A DNA stretch of 64,000 bases from Paraspadella gotoi. Its lineage: Eukaryota; Chaetognatha. The notes under the pieces were generated by a model that was not told where the DNA came from, searched no databases, and saw only the letters and a program-made list of their open reading frames with translations. Shown piece after piece: positions 1 through 8,464 of the stretch. The stretch is taken from NCBI GenBank assembly GCA_051294375.1, contig JBJCIZ010000239.1, positions 1,940,581-2,004,580 of the forward strand. Direction: 5' to 3'. Position 1 is the stretch's first letter. Every line of letters begins with the position of its first letter. The position numbers were made by a program, and so were the translations under genes.

Positions 1-84
1 ATGTCGATTTTGGGACGAGTAGGCAAAAACTTTTCGATTTTCTGTCGCGAGATGTTGAAAGACGTGATAAAGTTTAAATAAATA

Positions 85-2255
85 TCATTTAAAATTACAA
101 TTAGACATCGAAACTACTGAGAAAAGGTTGCGGGGGCAACGTTCCTCGACTTCGATCACCTTGATCGTTTGCTCGTCGGCGAAATGATTTTCCGGAAACG
201 TGACGTCGAATTTGACGTAAAGATTTCCGCGTTCGTAAGGGTTTCTCAGGATGGGCATGCCCTCTCCCTGGACGATTTTCACGGAACCCGGGGAGATGAC
301 CTGTGGACGAATATAGGAAAAATGATGATAATGACCACTTCCCCCCCCCACCAGAATCGATTAACGACGGCGAAGCTCACCTCTCCAGGGACGTGAGTGA
401 CGACAATGTCGCGCCCGTCCAAATGTTTAAAGTTAATTTGAAAACCACAGAGAGCCTCCGTGATCCCGATCGAGAGACTCATCACCAGATCGTTGCCTTT
501 TCTGGAATGAAAAACAAACACTAAACGTGCGTTCCGGAAAAAATGAACAATTTTAAAATGTGTCCAACAGAATGACTTGGAACAACTAAAACTAGAATAT
601 GTTAAACGAATTAAACGTTCGAGAATCAATTGACTTTTATTCATTTAAGATAGCGAAATTAATATAAATAAAATCTATACTAGGAATAGGCTAAATAAAA
701 AAAAACTAAAAACGTTAAGTTACCGAACGAAGACGTCATGTTCCGTCTGTTGCAAAACGATGATGACATCTCCGGGATCGACGCCGGGCGACTGAAGAAA
801 GAGAAGATAAAAACTATGTACATCAACGAAAATACTTAACTTAAGATACAAAACTTACTAATCATAGTAAATCTCACCTGATCCCCCTCTCCCCTGAAGG
901 GAATCTTGTGCCCGTCCCTCATCCCCTTGTCGACGGGGACTTCGAGGATCTTGGTCTCCTGTACAGTCTTCTTCCCCTCGCAGGTGTTGCACCGATCCTT
1001 TTCGCTGATCATTTCGCCTGCGATGAAAGGGTTAGAGTTGAACCATGATATGATGGAAATACCCTTTTCTTTTTGTTTATTGGCCAATTAGCTTTTTTTT
1101 TTTAATTTAATTCCCTTTAGATTAATTAAATACATTACTTTACATTCTATTTACATTTACCATGAACCAAAAGTTATTCCGGATGCTACATTTTACACTA
1201 TTTCCTTTTACTCCATTTTCTATCATTTTTCCCCCCCTTTTATTTCATTTCAATTGTTACCATTTCATTAGGTTCTATTATTCTTTTCTCTTTCTGTGAA
1301 TTTCAATCTTCTTGCCTTCTCCATCTCACCTTCTCCTCTGCAATCGGGGCAGACGCTCTGCATCTGCTGCACCATTCCGGGTCCCAATTGCCGGATGGAG
1401 ACTTTGACGCCGCGACCCGAGCAAGTCTTGCAATTGACCACGGCGCCGCTCTTGCCTCCCTGCCCGTTGCACTTCTTGCAAATCACGTTTTTTCGCATTT
1501 GCAGTTTCGACAATTTCCCGTTGTAGAGGTCTTCCAAATTGACTCTGGAAGGAATCGATGTATGATCGAATAGTTAACTCGTTATTGACCAAGTCATTCA
1601 TTCACTCCTCACTTCAAAGGGTGCAGAGTGTCCTCTCCCTTGGTGGGTCGCCGCCTGCTCCTACCACCCATTCCTCCCATGCCTCCCATGCCGAAGGGCA
1701 TGCCGAAGAGACCGCCGAAGCCGCCGGGGCCGCCACCGCCGCCGAAAAGATGTTCGAAAATATCCGGCATGTCGCCGCCCTGCCCTCCTTCCCGGAGACC
1801 CTAAATAACGATCGAAAATACGCCACGTAAAGCAATGGGTAAAAAAAACAGTACTATATAACCTTATCTATTACTCAATAATTAATATTACTAACTTGAA
1901 GGCCGACTCTATCGTACATTGCTCTCTTCTCTGGATTGGATAAAATTTCGTGAGCGAAAGAGACTTCTTTGAACTTGTCTCCAGCGTTCGGGTTTTTGTC
2001 GGGATGTAATTCCTTGGCAAGTCGCCTGAAATACAATCGGAAATGTATTATTCAATATATTATAAACTCGTCGCTTTCTTTTAATATAAATGTAAAATTA
2101 TTCAGGGGATCCGAAATATATTTAGACCAAATTTAAACCGGGAAAGCATTCCAAAGTAAAAAAAAATTTTGAACCTACCTGTAGGCTTTTTTAATTTCTC
2201 CATCAGATGCGTTGCGCGAAACGCCTAAAAGGTCGTATAATTTATTGTCCGCCAT
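85..2255 (-). CDS. DNAJA2-like: Type I DnaJ/Hsp40 co-chaperone, DNAJA2-like, 8 exons
   Basis: Hsp70 co-chaperone that stimulates Hsp70 ATPase and delivers unfolded clients in the cytosol. The exons I place are 2255-2179, 2025-1896, 1800-1613, 1544-1330, 1017-878, 791-724, 501-381 and 300-85; they sum to 1155 nt (384 aa). In order they encode a J domain starting [13 protein letters not shown] with the HPD motif in exon 2, a Gly/Phe/Met-rich linker (exon 3), four CxxCxGxG-type zinc-binding repeats (exons 4-5), and the client-binding beta domains with the conserved ALCGFQ and FKHLDGR stretches. Start at 2255 chosen because it matches the family N-terminus; the longer upstream frame does not. Human DNAJA2 is about 412 aa, so the tail is short. 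It ends in CNFK, with Cys at the prenylation position but an unusual last residue. The last codons could instead be replaced by an exon beyond the window edge. Confidence 0.93.
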
Positions 2256-2587
2256 GTTCCGTGAACTAGAGTCTAGTTGGATAAACGGCAAACCTACGAA
2301 ACCCGTAAAAAAAATCGGAATAATAATAAAAAATAATAATTCTCGGGCGATAGCAAAATAGATGCGGTATAGCTGCAACATAACATGCGAATAACCATTT
2401 TTAACAAGAATTTGTTTTTTTCAGCTTTGATGGCTTGTTTTTTTTAGCAAAAGGGGAAAAAAAATACCAAAAAACTAAGTGCACTTTGGCATTTGGAATG
2501 TTCATAGAAAGTTATATAGTTCACAGGAGTAAATAGTGTACAAGGCGGAAGAAAAGTTTTTGTTTCGTTTTTTTTTTTCTTCATGAT
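2256..2587. other. Intergenic, Gγ 3' end to DnaJ start
   Basis: AT-rich spacer holding the 3' flank of the Gγ gene and the likely promoter and 5' UTR of the DnaJ gene. Homopolymer A and T runs only; no further coding signal seen. Confidence 0.5.
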
Positions 2588-2631
2588 TCAAAGAAGAGTG
2601 CAAGGAACTTGGATGCCTCGTTTCGCCCTGA

Positions 2632-2668
<37 letters not shown>

Positions 2669-2925
2669 TGCGGATTTATTAATTAAACTTTTACAAATAA
2701 CCGATTTAAATTTATAGAATGAGTAAAACAATCAACGGCGACTCACTTCCAAGGGTTGTCCCGGTTGTTTCCAAATCCCATCAAGAGTCCATCGTCTCTC
2801 TTATTGGCCTCGCAATAATCCATCAGCTCTTGAAGGCAACGACTGACCTTCTTCCGGTCCAATCGCGCCTCCACTCGCAATTGTTCCACCTCCTTCCTCG
2901 TTCTCGCCACAAGGTTCTCTTGCAT
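2588..2925 (-). CDS. Heterotrimeric G-protein gamma subunit, two exons
   Basis: Small Gγ subunit that forms an obligate coiled-coil dimer with Gβ and anchors it to the membrane. Exon 1 (2925-2747) encodes the helical GGL-type domain, including the family-typical VEQLRVEARLDRKKVS segment and a DDGLLMGF...NPW region matching the DPLL...NPF region of known Gγ proteins. A separate 40-base exon (2627-2588), too short to appear in an ORF list, starts after a T-rich TTTTTTTGTCAG acceptor and ends with PCTLL and a stop. CTLL is a CaaL geranylgeranylation box, as expected for Gγ. The donor is GTGAGT at 2746. The two exons sum to 219 nt and give 72 aa, the usual family size. A 37-base poly-A run lies in the short intron. 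Assignment is strong for the family; I cannot pick a human orthologue. Confidence 0.9.
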
Positions 2926-3022
2926 TTTTAAAAATGTTTGTTAGCTTTTTTTGTTTTTAGTAATGTAGACTGTATAAATAAGAAAATAAAATTAAGGTGC
3001 GGAAAAAGTAAATGATCCACGG

Positions 3023-5119
3023 TCACGGTCCGTGAACGTAGTTAAAATTATCACCGAATTTATCGAAAACTTTTTGTTTTTCCAAAGAATTCAAAACGTT
3101 ATTCACGCGCTTCATGGTTGAGCGATTGAACAATTTCTTGTCGAGTCTAGAACGAACCGTGTCCCTGTTCGCTTTTATGTTGGTCACGTTCGATTCCGGT
3201 TTAGACTTTTTCCCTTTTCCCTTCCCTTTACCCTTTTCCTTTTTTCCTTTATTCATTTTCCTTTCCACGAACTTGGATCCCAAGTCTCGACCGGTCTGAG
3301 CCTCGATGTCCCTCAACAACTCCGCGTCCAACCAAGGACGAGTCTCCGCCTCCCCTTCATCGCCCTTCTGGCTCCCCTCGACGAGCCTTTCTGCCTTCGC
3401 CGCCTCCTCTTCCCGCAGCCTTTCATCGAGCGGCAGACCTTTAGCGTCCCGCGGAACGATGACCCCGTGAAAGGGACACTTGACGCGATCCATGCGCGGG
3501 CAGAGTTTCCCGTTGGGCAGCGCCACGTTGCACTTGTGCTTGACGGGGACGAACTTTCCAGCGAAACTCATCTGCCTCATCTTGAGTCCCGCCTCGAGGG
3601 TCTTGGGCAGAGCGGAGTCGATCGAGTCGTCCGGACGCGGAGTCCAGAATCGATGGAGAGACTCGAGTCGATCGATCGACGGCGGCGAAGCAGACGGATT
3701 CTCGAAAAGATAATAGAGATCTTTGTCGTAAGGGATGACCGGGGCGTTGGAAGCGGCGCGGATCGAAGCGTTCGACGCCGCGCTTGTGCCGGGAACGTCG
3801 GAATCTTTGGAAGGTCCACTCATTTTTAACATTCGACGCCATTCGCCCGATTCTTTCATCTTTTTAATCGTCGCCTGTCGATCTGTCGGGTCCGACTCGG
3901 CCTCGAGTTTTCTTTTTTTCGGCCCGTGACTCACTAGTCGTTTAATGTTGTTATTAACTGTCGGCCTTTTGTCAGCTCCGCTCGTAGCTGTTTCCAAACC
4001 GTACTCCTTTCTCTTGTGCGGAGGAATGACAGGCTCGTATCCTTCTTTGTCTGTCGCGTCTTGAACTTCTTCGAAATCGTCGTCGTCATCATCATCCTCC
4101 TCATCATAAACTATCTCCTCTTTTCTCTCGATGTTCAACTGTTCGTATTTAGACACGGATTTGCTCAGCCTCTCTTTCAAATTAACCAACTCTACGATTT
4201 CCGCCTGCAATCCGTCGTTCTGCGTCAACGACTTCAACCATCCTTTCAACCGATTAATCTTTTTCCGTTTCAAATCCCGCGCTATCTCGTCCATCTTTCT
4301 AACCAGATCTCGATTGTCCTCCGATTCTTTGACGACGTTCTTCGTCGCTGTGTCCAAATTCAACTCCAAGGAATAACCGACGCCGATTCCGTGACTTCGA
4401 TATCTTTCGTTTTCCGTGTCCATCTCCGAAGCTTGGAAATCCTCTCGCTCGAAACTAAACTCTTCGCACAAATCATTTACATCCGGTATCAGGATGGAAC
4501 AGGCGTTCTCTAACTCCGTCAGGCTCGATTCGATCTCCGCTCTCGAGCTCGCGATTTGCTCTCTCGTCCGCTCCAACCGTTCCCTTCTTTGCTCCCGTCT
4601 TCGCTCCTCTTTCATCTTCGCCAATTCTACGGCGATTCTATTTTGATCCGTCACGTTCCTAAAGTCCACCTTGTGACAGTTATTCAAATAGTGATAAGCT
4701 AACGAGAGACGCTTGTAGGCGTGGCCGAACTTCTCGTGCCACTGGTCCATCGCCACGATGGCTTTGACCTTCAAATTGGCCGCCGCTTCCTTCGGTGGCG
4801 GAAGCGGGCGAGAGGGTTCGACTTCGAAAACGAGTTGGATAAAAGATTTGAGATTATTGACGAGCAAAGAACGAAAAGAGTGAGAGCGACGGAATATCTC
4901 GTCTATAATCTGAAATGCCGACAGTCGAATCTCGCTGTGTTCCTTGGCTAACTGTTTCGTGACTAATTTGTAAAGGATTTTCACGTTTTCGTTGGATTTT
5001 TTGCAAATTTTTTTCGTCCGTCGAATTTTGGAATCGTCGAGAACCGGACAGCCGGACAGAGTCATTTCTTCCACCAAAAGTTGTAAAACTTCCAAATCGG
5101 ATGGGAGATCGTCGGCCAT
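3023..5119 (-). CDS. UVSSA: UV-stimulated scaffold protein A
   Basis: Transcription-coupled repair factor that binds stalled RNA polymerase II with CSA/CSB, recruits TFIIH and stabilises CSB through USP7. Single exon. The N-terminal VHS-like region contains EIRLSAFQIIDEIFRRSH, nearly identical in pattern to human UVSSA, followed by LPPPKEAA and a WHEKFG...AYHYLNNCHKVDF stretch. A Lys/Arg-rich coiled coil and a long acidic stretch precede an EGYEPVIP segment that corresponds to the TFIIH-binding neighbourhood in the human protein. The C-terminal DUF2043 zinc-like module holds KHKCN...GKLCPRMDRVKCPFHG and IVPRD. The frame is open to a Met at 5182, but the Met at 5119 (MADDLPSDLEVLQLL) is preferred because the upstream residues look like untranslated sequence. 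Length of about 698 aa compares with 709 in human. Confidence 0.94.
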   Translation of the reverse strand: MADDLPSDLEVLQLLVEEMTLSGCPVLDDSKIRRTKKICKKSNENVKILYKLVTKQLAKEHSEIRLSAFQIIDEIFRRSHSFRSLLVNNLKSFIQLVFEVEPSRPLPPPKEAAANLKVKAIVAMDQWHEKFGHAYKRLSLAYHYLNNCHKVDFRNVTDQNRIAVELAKMKEERRREQRRERLERTREQIASSRAEIESSLTELENACSILIPDVNDLCEEFSFEREDFQASEMDTENERYRSHGIGVGYSLELNLDTATKNVVKESEDNRDLVRKMDEIARDLKRKKINRLKGWLKSLTQNDGLQAEIVELVNLKERLSKSVSKYEQLNIERKEEIVYDEEDDDDDDDFEEVQDATDKEGYEPVIPPHKRKEYGLETATSGADKRPTVNNNIKRLVSHGPKKRKLEAESDPTDRQATIKKMKESGEWRRMLKMSGPSKDSDVPGTSAASNASIRAASNAPVIPYDKDLYYLFENPSASPPSIDRLESLHRFWTPRPDDSIDSALPKTLEAGLKMRQMSFAGKFVPVKHKCNVALPNGKLCPRMDRVKCPFHGVIVPRDAKGLPLDERLREEEAAKAERLVEGSQKGDEGEAETRPWLDAELLRDIEAQTGRDLGSKFVERKMNKGKKEKGKGKGKGKKSKPESNVTNIKANRDTVRSRLDKKLFNRSTMKRVNNVLNSLEKQKVFDKFGDNFNYVHGP

Positions 5120-5463
5120 TTTGTCACTGACACTTTTAAACGAGTCTAAAGATGTAAATGAGAAAAAAAGAAGAGAGATCAATATTTAGAATTAACTTTG
5201 GGTAAATTATAACGTGCGATTCGTATCAAGATTCATATCAATGATATCACGAAATATATTCTTTTATAAATTAGAATGTTTATTGGCAACTAGACTAGTT
5301 AGAGAAGTTTATCTGTTAGAGTGTAAAAATTCAACAACTAGCCCCAAGCGTACGTCTTTGAACAAAAGATATTGTACGACTTACAATCAACAAAAATATA
5401 TGCCCAATTCCATAGCACCAAATATAACAAAATAAAATTGTAAATAGACAAAATGTGGTCCGA
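5120..5463. other. Intergenic spacer UVSSA-Njmu-R1
   Basis: AT-rich, about 340 bases, separating the start of UVSSA from the stop of the next minus-strand gene. It should contain the UVSSA promoter/5' UTR and the Njmu-R1 3' UTR. No other gene seen. Confidence 0.5.
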
Positions 5464-6618
5464 CTAGGATCCGGTAGCGTTCAAGAAATCCTCGATCAAC
5501 TCCATCACGCTTCCATCGCCTCCAATTTTTCCATCCTCCTTGCAATCCCCCTCCGCCTTCAAATACTGAACGAGAATGGCGACGTTGCCGGTGTGTTTCA
5601 AAAAAGTAAAGGCTTTAAAGATGGCGTAGAAATCGTTTTCCGCCCTTTGCAACAGACGCTTCATGCAGTTGATGTCCTGAACGACTTTGAGTTTGAAATC
5701 CTCGACGATTTTCCTGACGGCGACGGGATTCTTCGTCTCTTCCTCCGCGTTGAACCCGCTCAAGATCGTTTGACTCCAGTAGCGACAGAAAAAGGTCAAC
5801 TTCTCCTCGGGAAAGTCGACCCGAGGATCTCCGAAGCGGATCGTCACCTCCGACTGGACGGGTTTCGAAATTTGGAGGAGATTCTCGAGGCTGCAGGCTT
5901 TGACCAGTTTGGCGACGTCTTCTTCGTCCTCCGGAGCGAACCCGACGAAACGCACGGGCACGCCCAGCATGGCGCAATGCAGCAGATAAGGCAGAGTCTC
6001 CGTCGAGAGCGCCAGCGCTCTCGCCACGTATTCCACGCAACTCCGCCGCCAGTTTTGAACTCGCTCCGTCACGACCGTCTCCAATCCTTCGAGGTTTTTG
6101 TCCAACACTTCCGTCAGTCGATCAGCGTAGGCGTCCAACTCGGATTTGAACAGCTCCAACTCTTGAGGAACGGAGGACACGAAGGAGATCAAGAATCCTT
6201 TGGTTTCACCGCCATTTTCCTCTTCCTCCTCCTCCTCCTGCCGCCGCACCCACTCCGGCGCGACGACGCAGTAATAAACGGACAGCGTCGTCTTCGTCTC
6301 GTCGGGATTTTCCAAGGAGATCGACGAAACGATCCCCGTCCCGTTTTTAACTGCGGCGCCTCTGTTGATGCGTCGAGTGAGAAACTCGCGAAGGGCGATC
6401 TCGTCCGAGCCGTTGAGGCTGGAGGCGAGAACGGAAAGGACGTGAGCGGGCTCGTCATCCGCGATAAAGTTCGAGGGTTGGAGCTGAGAAAATTTGGTGC
6501 CGATTTGGTAGAGGGCGTAGTAGCGACGGTTGGTAGGGGTGGGTTTATCGGTGGTGGTGGCGGCGGAGGTGGCGATTGGGGATTCGCCCTTTGATTCGGG
6601 GTCGGGAAGATCTTTCAT
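5464..6618 (-). CDS. C17orf75-like: Njmu-R1 (C17orf75) family protein
   Basis: Homologue of human Njmu-R1, a protein reported as a partner of the WDR11-FAM91A1 complex in capture of golgin-tethered vesicles at the trans-Golgi. Single exon, 384 aa (human 396). Recognised from two collinear blocks: FLTRRINRGAAVKNGTGIVS near residue 80, matching human FIAKRLSRGAVFEGLGNVAS, and near the C-terminus VVQDINCMKRLLQRAENDFY followed by AIFKAFTFLKHTGN, matching the human block around KRFIRQAEMNHYALFK. A poly-Glu stretch near residue 130 and a low-complexity N-terminus are not conserved. No membrane segment or signal peptide. The antisense strand is open for 379 codons, which reflects codon choice and is not a gene. 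Confidence 0.85.
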   Translation of the reverse strand: MKDLPDPESKGESPIATSAATTTDKPTPTNRRYYALYQIGTKFSQLQPSNFIADDEPAHVLSVLASSLNGSDEIALREFLTRRINRGAAVKNGTGIVSSISLENPDETKTTLSVYYCVVAPEWVRRQEEEEEEENGGETKGFLISFVSSVPQELELFKSELDAYADRLTEVLDKNLEGLETVVTERVQNWRRSCVEYVARALALSTETLPYLLHCAMLGVPVRFVGFAPEDEEDVAKLVKACSLENLLQISKPVQSEVTIRFGDPRVDFPEEKLTFFCRYWSQTILSGFNAEEETKNPVAVRKIVEDFKLKVVQDINCMKRLLQRAENDFYAIFKAFTFLKHTGNVAILVQYLKAEGDCKEDGKIGGDGSVMELIEDFLNATGS

Positions 6619-6799
6619 TGTTTTTTGTTTTTTTTTGGTTGTCGTTAGATTTTTGATTTTTTTTGTATTCTAAAACGACATAAAAAATAACATTAAAAAA
6701 AAGAACGATTTGGACTAGTACAATTTCGGACTAAAGGTTAAGCTCTTTCTCTCTATAATTTCATCCATAAAAACTCGAGGGTTTTGGATTCCCAGCCAA

Positions 6800-8329
6800 T
6801 TAAACGTTCGGTTCGGCGGGCGACGAAAACGTCATTCGATCACCACCGTCCCGGGCATCCCCGCCTCCCCCTCCAGCCTCCCTCGATTTTCTCGTCAGCC
6901 TCAACATCTCCTTCACCTCCGTCACCTTCTCCCTCGGCTTCCCCACCTTCGCTCCTTCCGCCATCTCGAATTCGTTTATCGTTTCCCAATCGGTGAAGCC
7001 AATCACGTCTACTTTCCGCTCGTTCGTCAACTTCCTCAGACCCTCGGCGCCGAGGAGAGTCGACGCCTCGATCTTCGCCAAATCCTCGGCGACGTTTTTC
7101 CCAGTTTCGACGGCGTCGTTCATCGTCGTCGCGATGACGCCGGTCGGTCCTCGACGCACCCATCCGCTGCAATAGAGGCCGGTAGCGCCGTCGATTCGGC
7201 CTCCGACGTTCGGAATGACGCCGCGTTTGGGATCGAAAGGAATGTCTTTGTCTATAAGCACGCTCTTGTATCCTATACTCTTAACAACAAGTCCGCACGG
7301 AATCTCTAAAACTTCTCCGGCATCATCCGGCTCTGCCCGTTGATCCTCGCTCGGAGGTCCGACGAGCTTGTTTCGCCCGAAGCGGATCGCCCGGACGCGC
7401 CCTTGGTCGTCACCGAGAATCTCCGTCGGGCTAGAGAGAAAGAGGAATCTCGCAGAGTTTTTCGCTTCCTTCGTTTTGTCTTTGGCGACTTTCAAGAGCA
7501 ACTCGGTCAATCGTTTTTTCGGTCGCGGGATTTGATCCAGCTTTCCCTCGATCAACGCCAGTTGTTCTTTGCCCGGGTCGTCCAAACTGGTGCAACAGTC
7601 CGGCAAATTAACCATTTCTCGGAATTCCTTGATGGTGAAGGCGACTTGGCGAGGTCCACGCCGACCGACGACGTAAACGTTACGAATATTGGAGTTTTTC
7701 TCGATGGCCTCAAGGGCGTGGCGCGTGATGTCCGTCTCTCGCAAACTCTTCACTGGACTGAGAAGGACTCTAGCAATGTCAAGTGCCACGTTTCCTTGCC
7801 CGACGATGACGGCGTTCTCCGAGGATCCAAGATCCGGCCCAAGGTCCGTGTCCTCGGGAACGCCGTTGTACCATCCGACGAAGCGTCTCGCGGGAATGAC
7901 GCCCTTCAACTCCTCCCCGGGTACGCCCAAGTCTCGATCGGCGGCGGCGCCGTATGAAAAGACGATGGCATCATAGAGAGACCGGAGTTCCGCAACGGAG
8001 ATGTCCTTTCCAACTTCAACGTTGCCCCAAAAGGCGCAGCGCGCATTTTGCGCCGTTTGGGTGAAAGTGGAGATGACGTTTTTGACTTCGGGGTGATCGG
8101 GCGCGACGCCGAAGCGGACGAGTCCGAAAGGGACGGGTAGGCGTTCGAGGATGTCAACGCGGGCGGAAGGGTGAGTCTTGAGGATGGCTTGGGCCGTGTA
8201 GAACCCGGCCGGGCCAGCGCCGACGACGCAGACATGAGGGGAAGAGAGGGGCGGGGCTGAATGGAAGGCCCGACGTAAATAGAAGCGTTTGTCTCGAAAT
8301 CTGATGCAACGCACAATGAGACGGTGCAT
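6800..8329 (-). CDS. FDXR: Mitochondrial NADPH:adrenodoxin/ferredoxin oxidoreductase
   Basis: FAD enzyme of the mitochondrial matrix that moves electrons from NADPH to ferredoxin for Fe-S cluster biogenesis and, in many animals, steroid hydroxylation. Single exon, 509 aa. The N-terminus is Arg-rich and free of acidic residues over the first 22, typical of a mitochondrial presequence. It is followed by the FAD dinucleotide fold VCVVGAGPAGFYTAQ, then PFGLVRFGVAPDHPEVKNV, and the NADPH-binding fold VIVGQGNVALDIARVL with VGRRGPRQVAFT. Near the C-terminus YCSGWVRRGPTGVIATTMND is the conserved FAD-contact block. All family hallmarks are intact. The last ~50 residues are Gly/Asp/Arg-rich and unlike the family. 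The gene lies close to codanin-1 (136 bases between the start here and the codanin-1 stop). Confidence 0.95.
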   Translation of the reverse strand: MHRLIVRCIRFRDKRFYLRRAFHSAPPLSSPHVCVVGAGPAGFYTAQAILKTHPSARVDILERLPVPFGLVRFGVAPDHPEVKNVISTFTQTAQNARCAFWGNVEVGKDISVAELRSLYDAIVFSYGAAADRDLGVPGEELKGVIPARRFVGWYNGVPEDTDLGPDLGSSENAVIVGQGNVALDIARVLLSPVKSLRETDITRHALEAIEKNSNIRNVYVVGRRGPRQVAFTIKEFREMVNLPDCCTSLDDPGKEQLALIEGKLDQIPRPKKRLTELLLKVAKDKTKEAKNSARFLFLSSPTEILGDDQGRVRAIRFGRNKLVGPPSEDQRAEPDDAGEVLEIPCGLVVKSIGYKSVLIDKDIPFDPKRGVIPNVGGRIDGATGLYCSGWVRRGPTGVIATTMNDAVETGKNVAEDLAKIEASTLLGAEGLRKLTNERKVDVIGFTDWETINEFEMAEGAKVGKPREKVTEVKEMLRLTRKSREAGGGGGDARDGGDRMTFSSPAEPNV

Positions 8330-8464
8330 GGCCGAGTTCGTTCACGTTAGTTTGTTCATTTTTTAAACAAAAATTAAAAACACATCTGAAGAGAAAATAA
8401 CAACTTGAGTTAGAAAGCAATAACAAGAAACAAAAAAAAAAAAATAACAAAACAAAAAAATGAA

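Noticed and set aside
5455-6594. 379-codon plus-strand ORF opposite Njmu-R1
   Set aside because: Exact mirror of a conserved gene in a codon-biased region; its composition (Arg/Leu/Phe-rich) and lack of any known motif mark it as a shadow.
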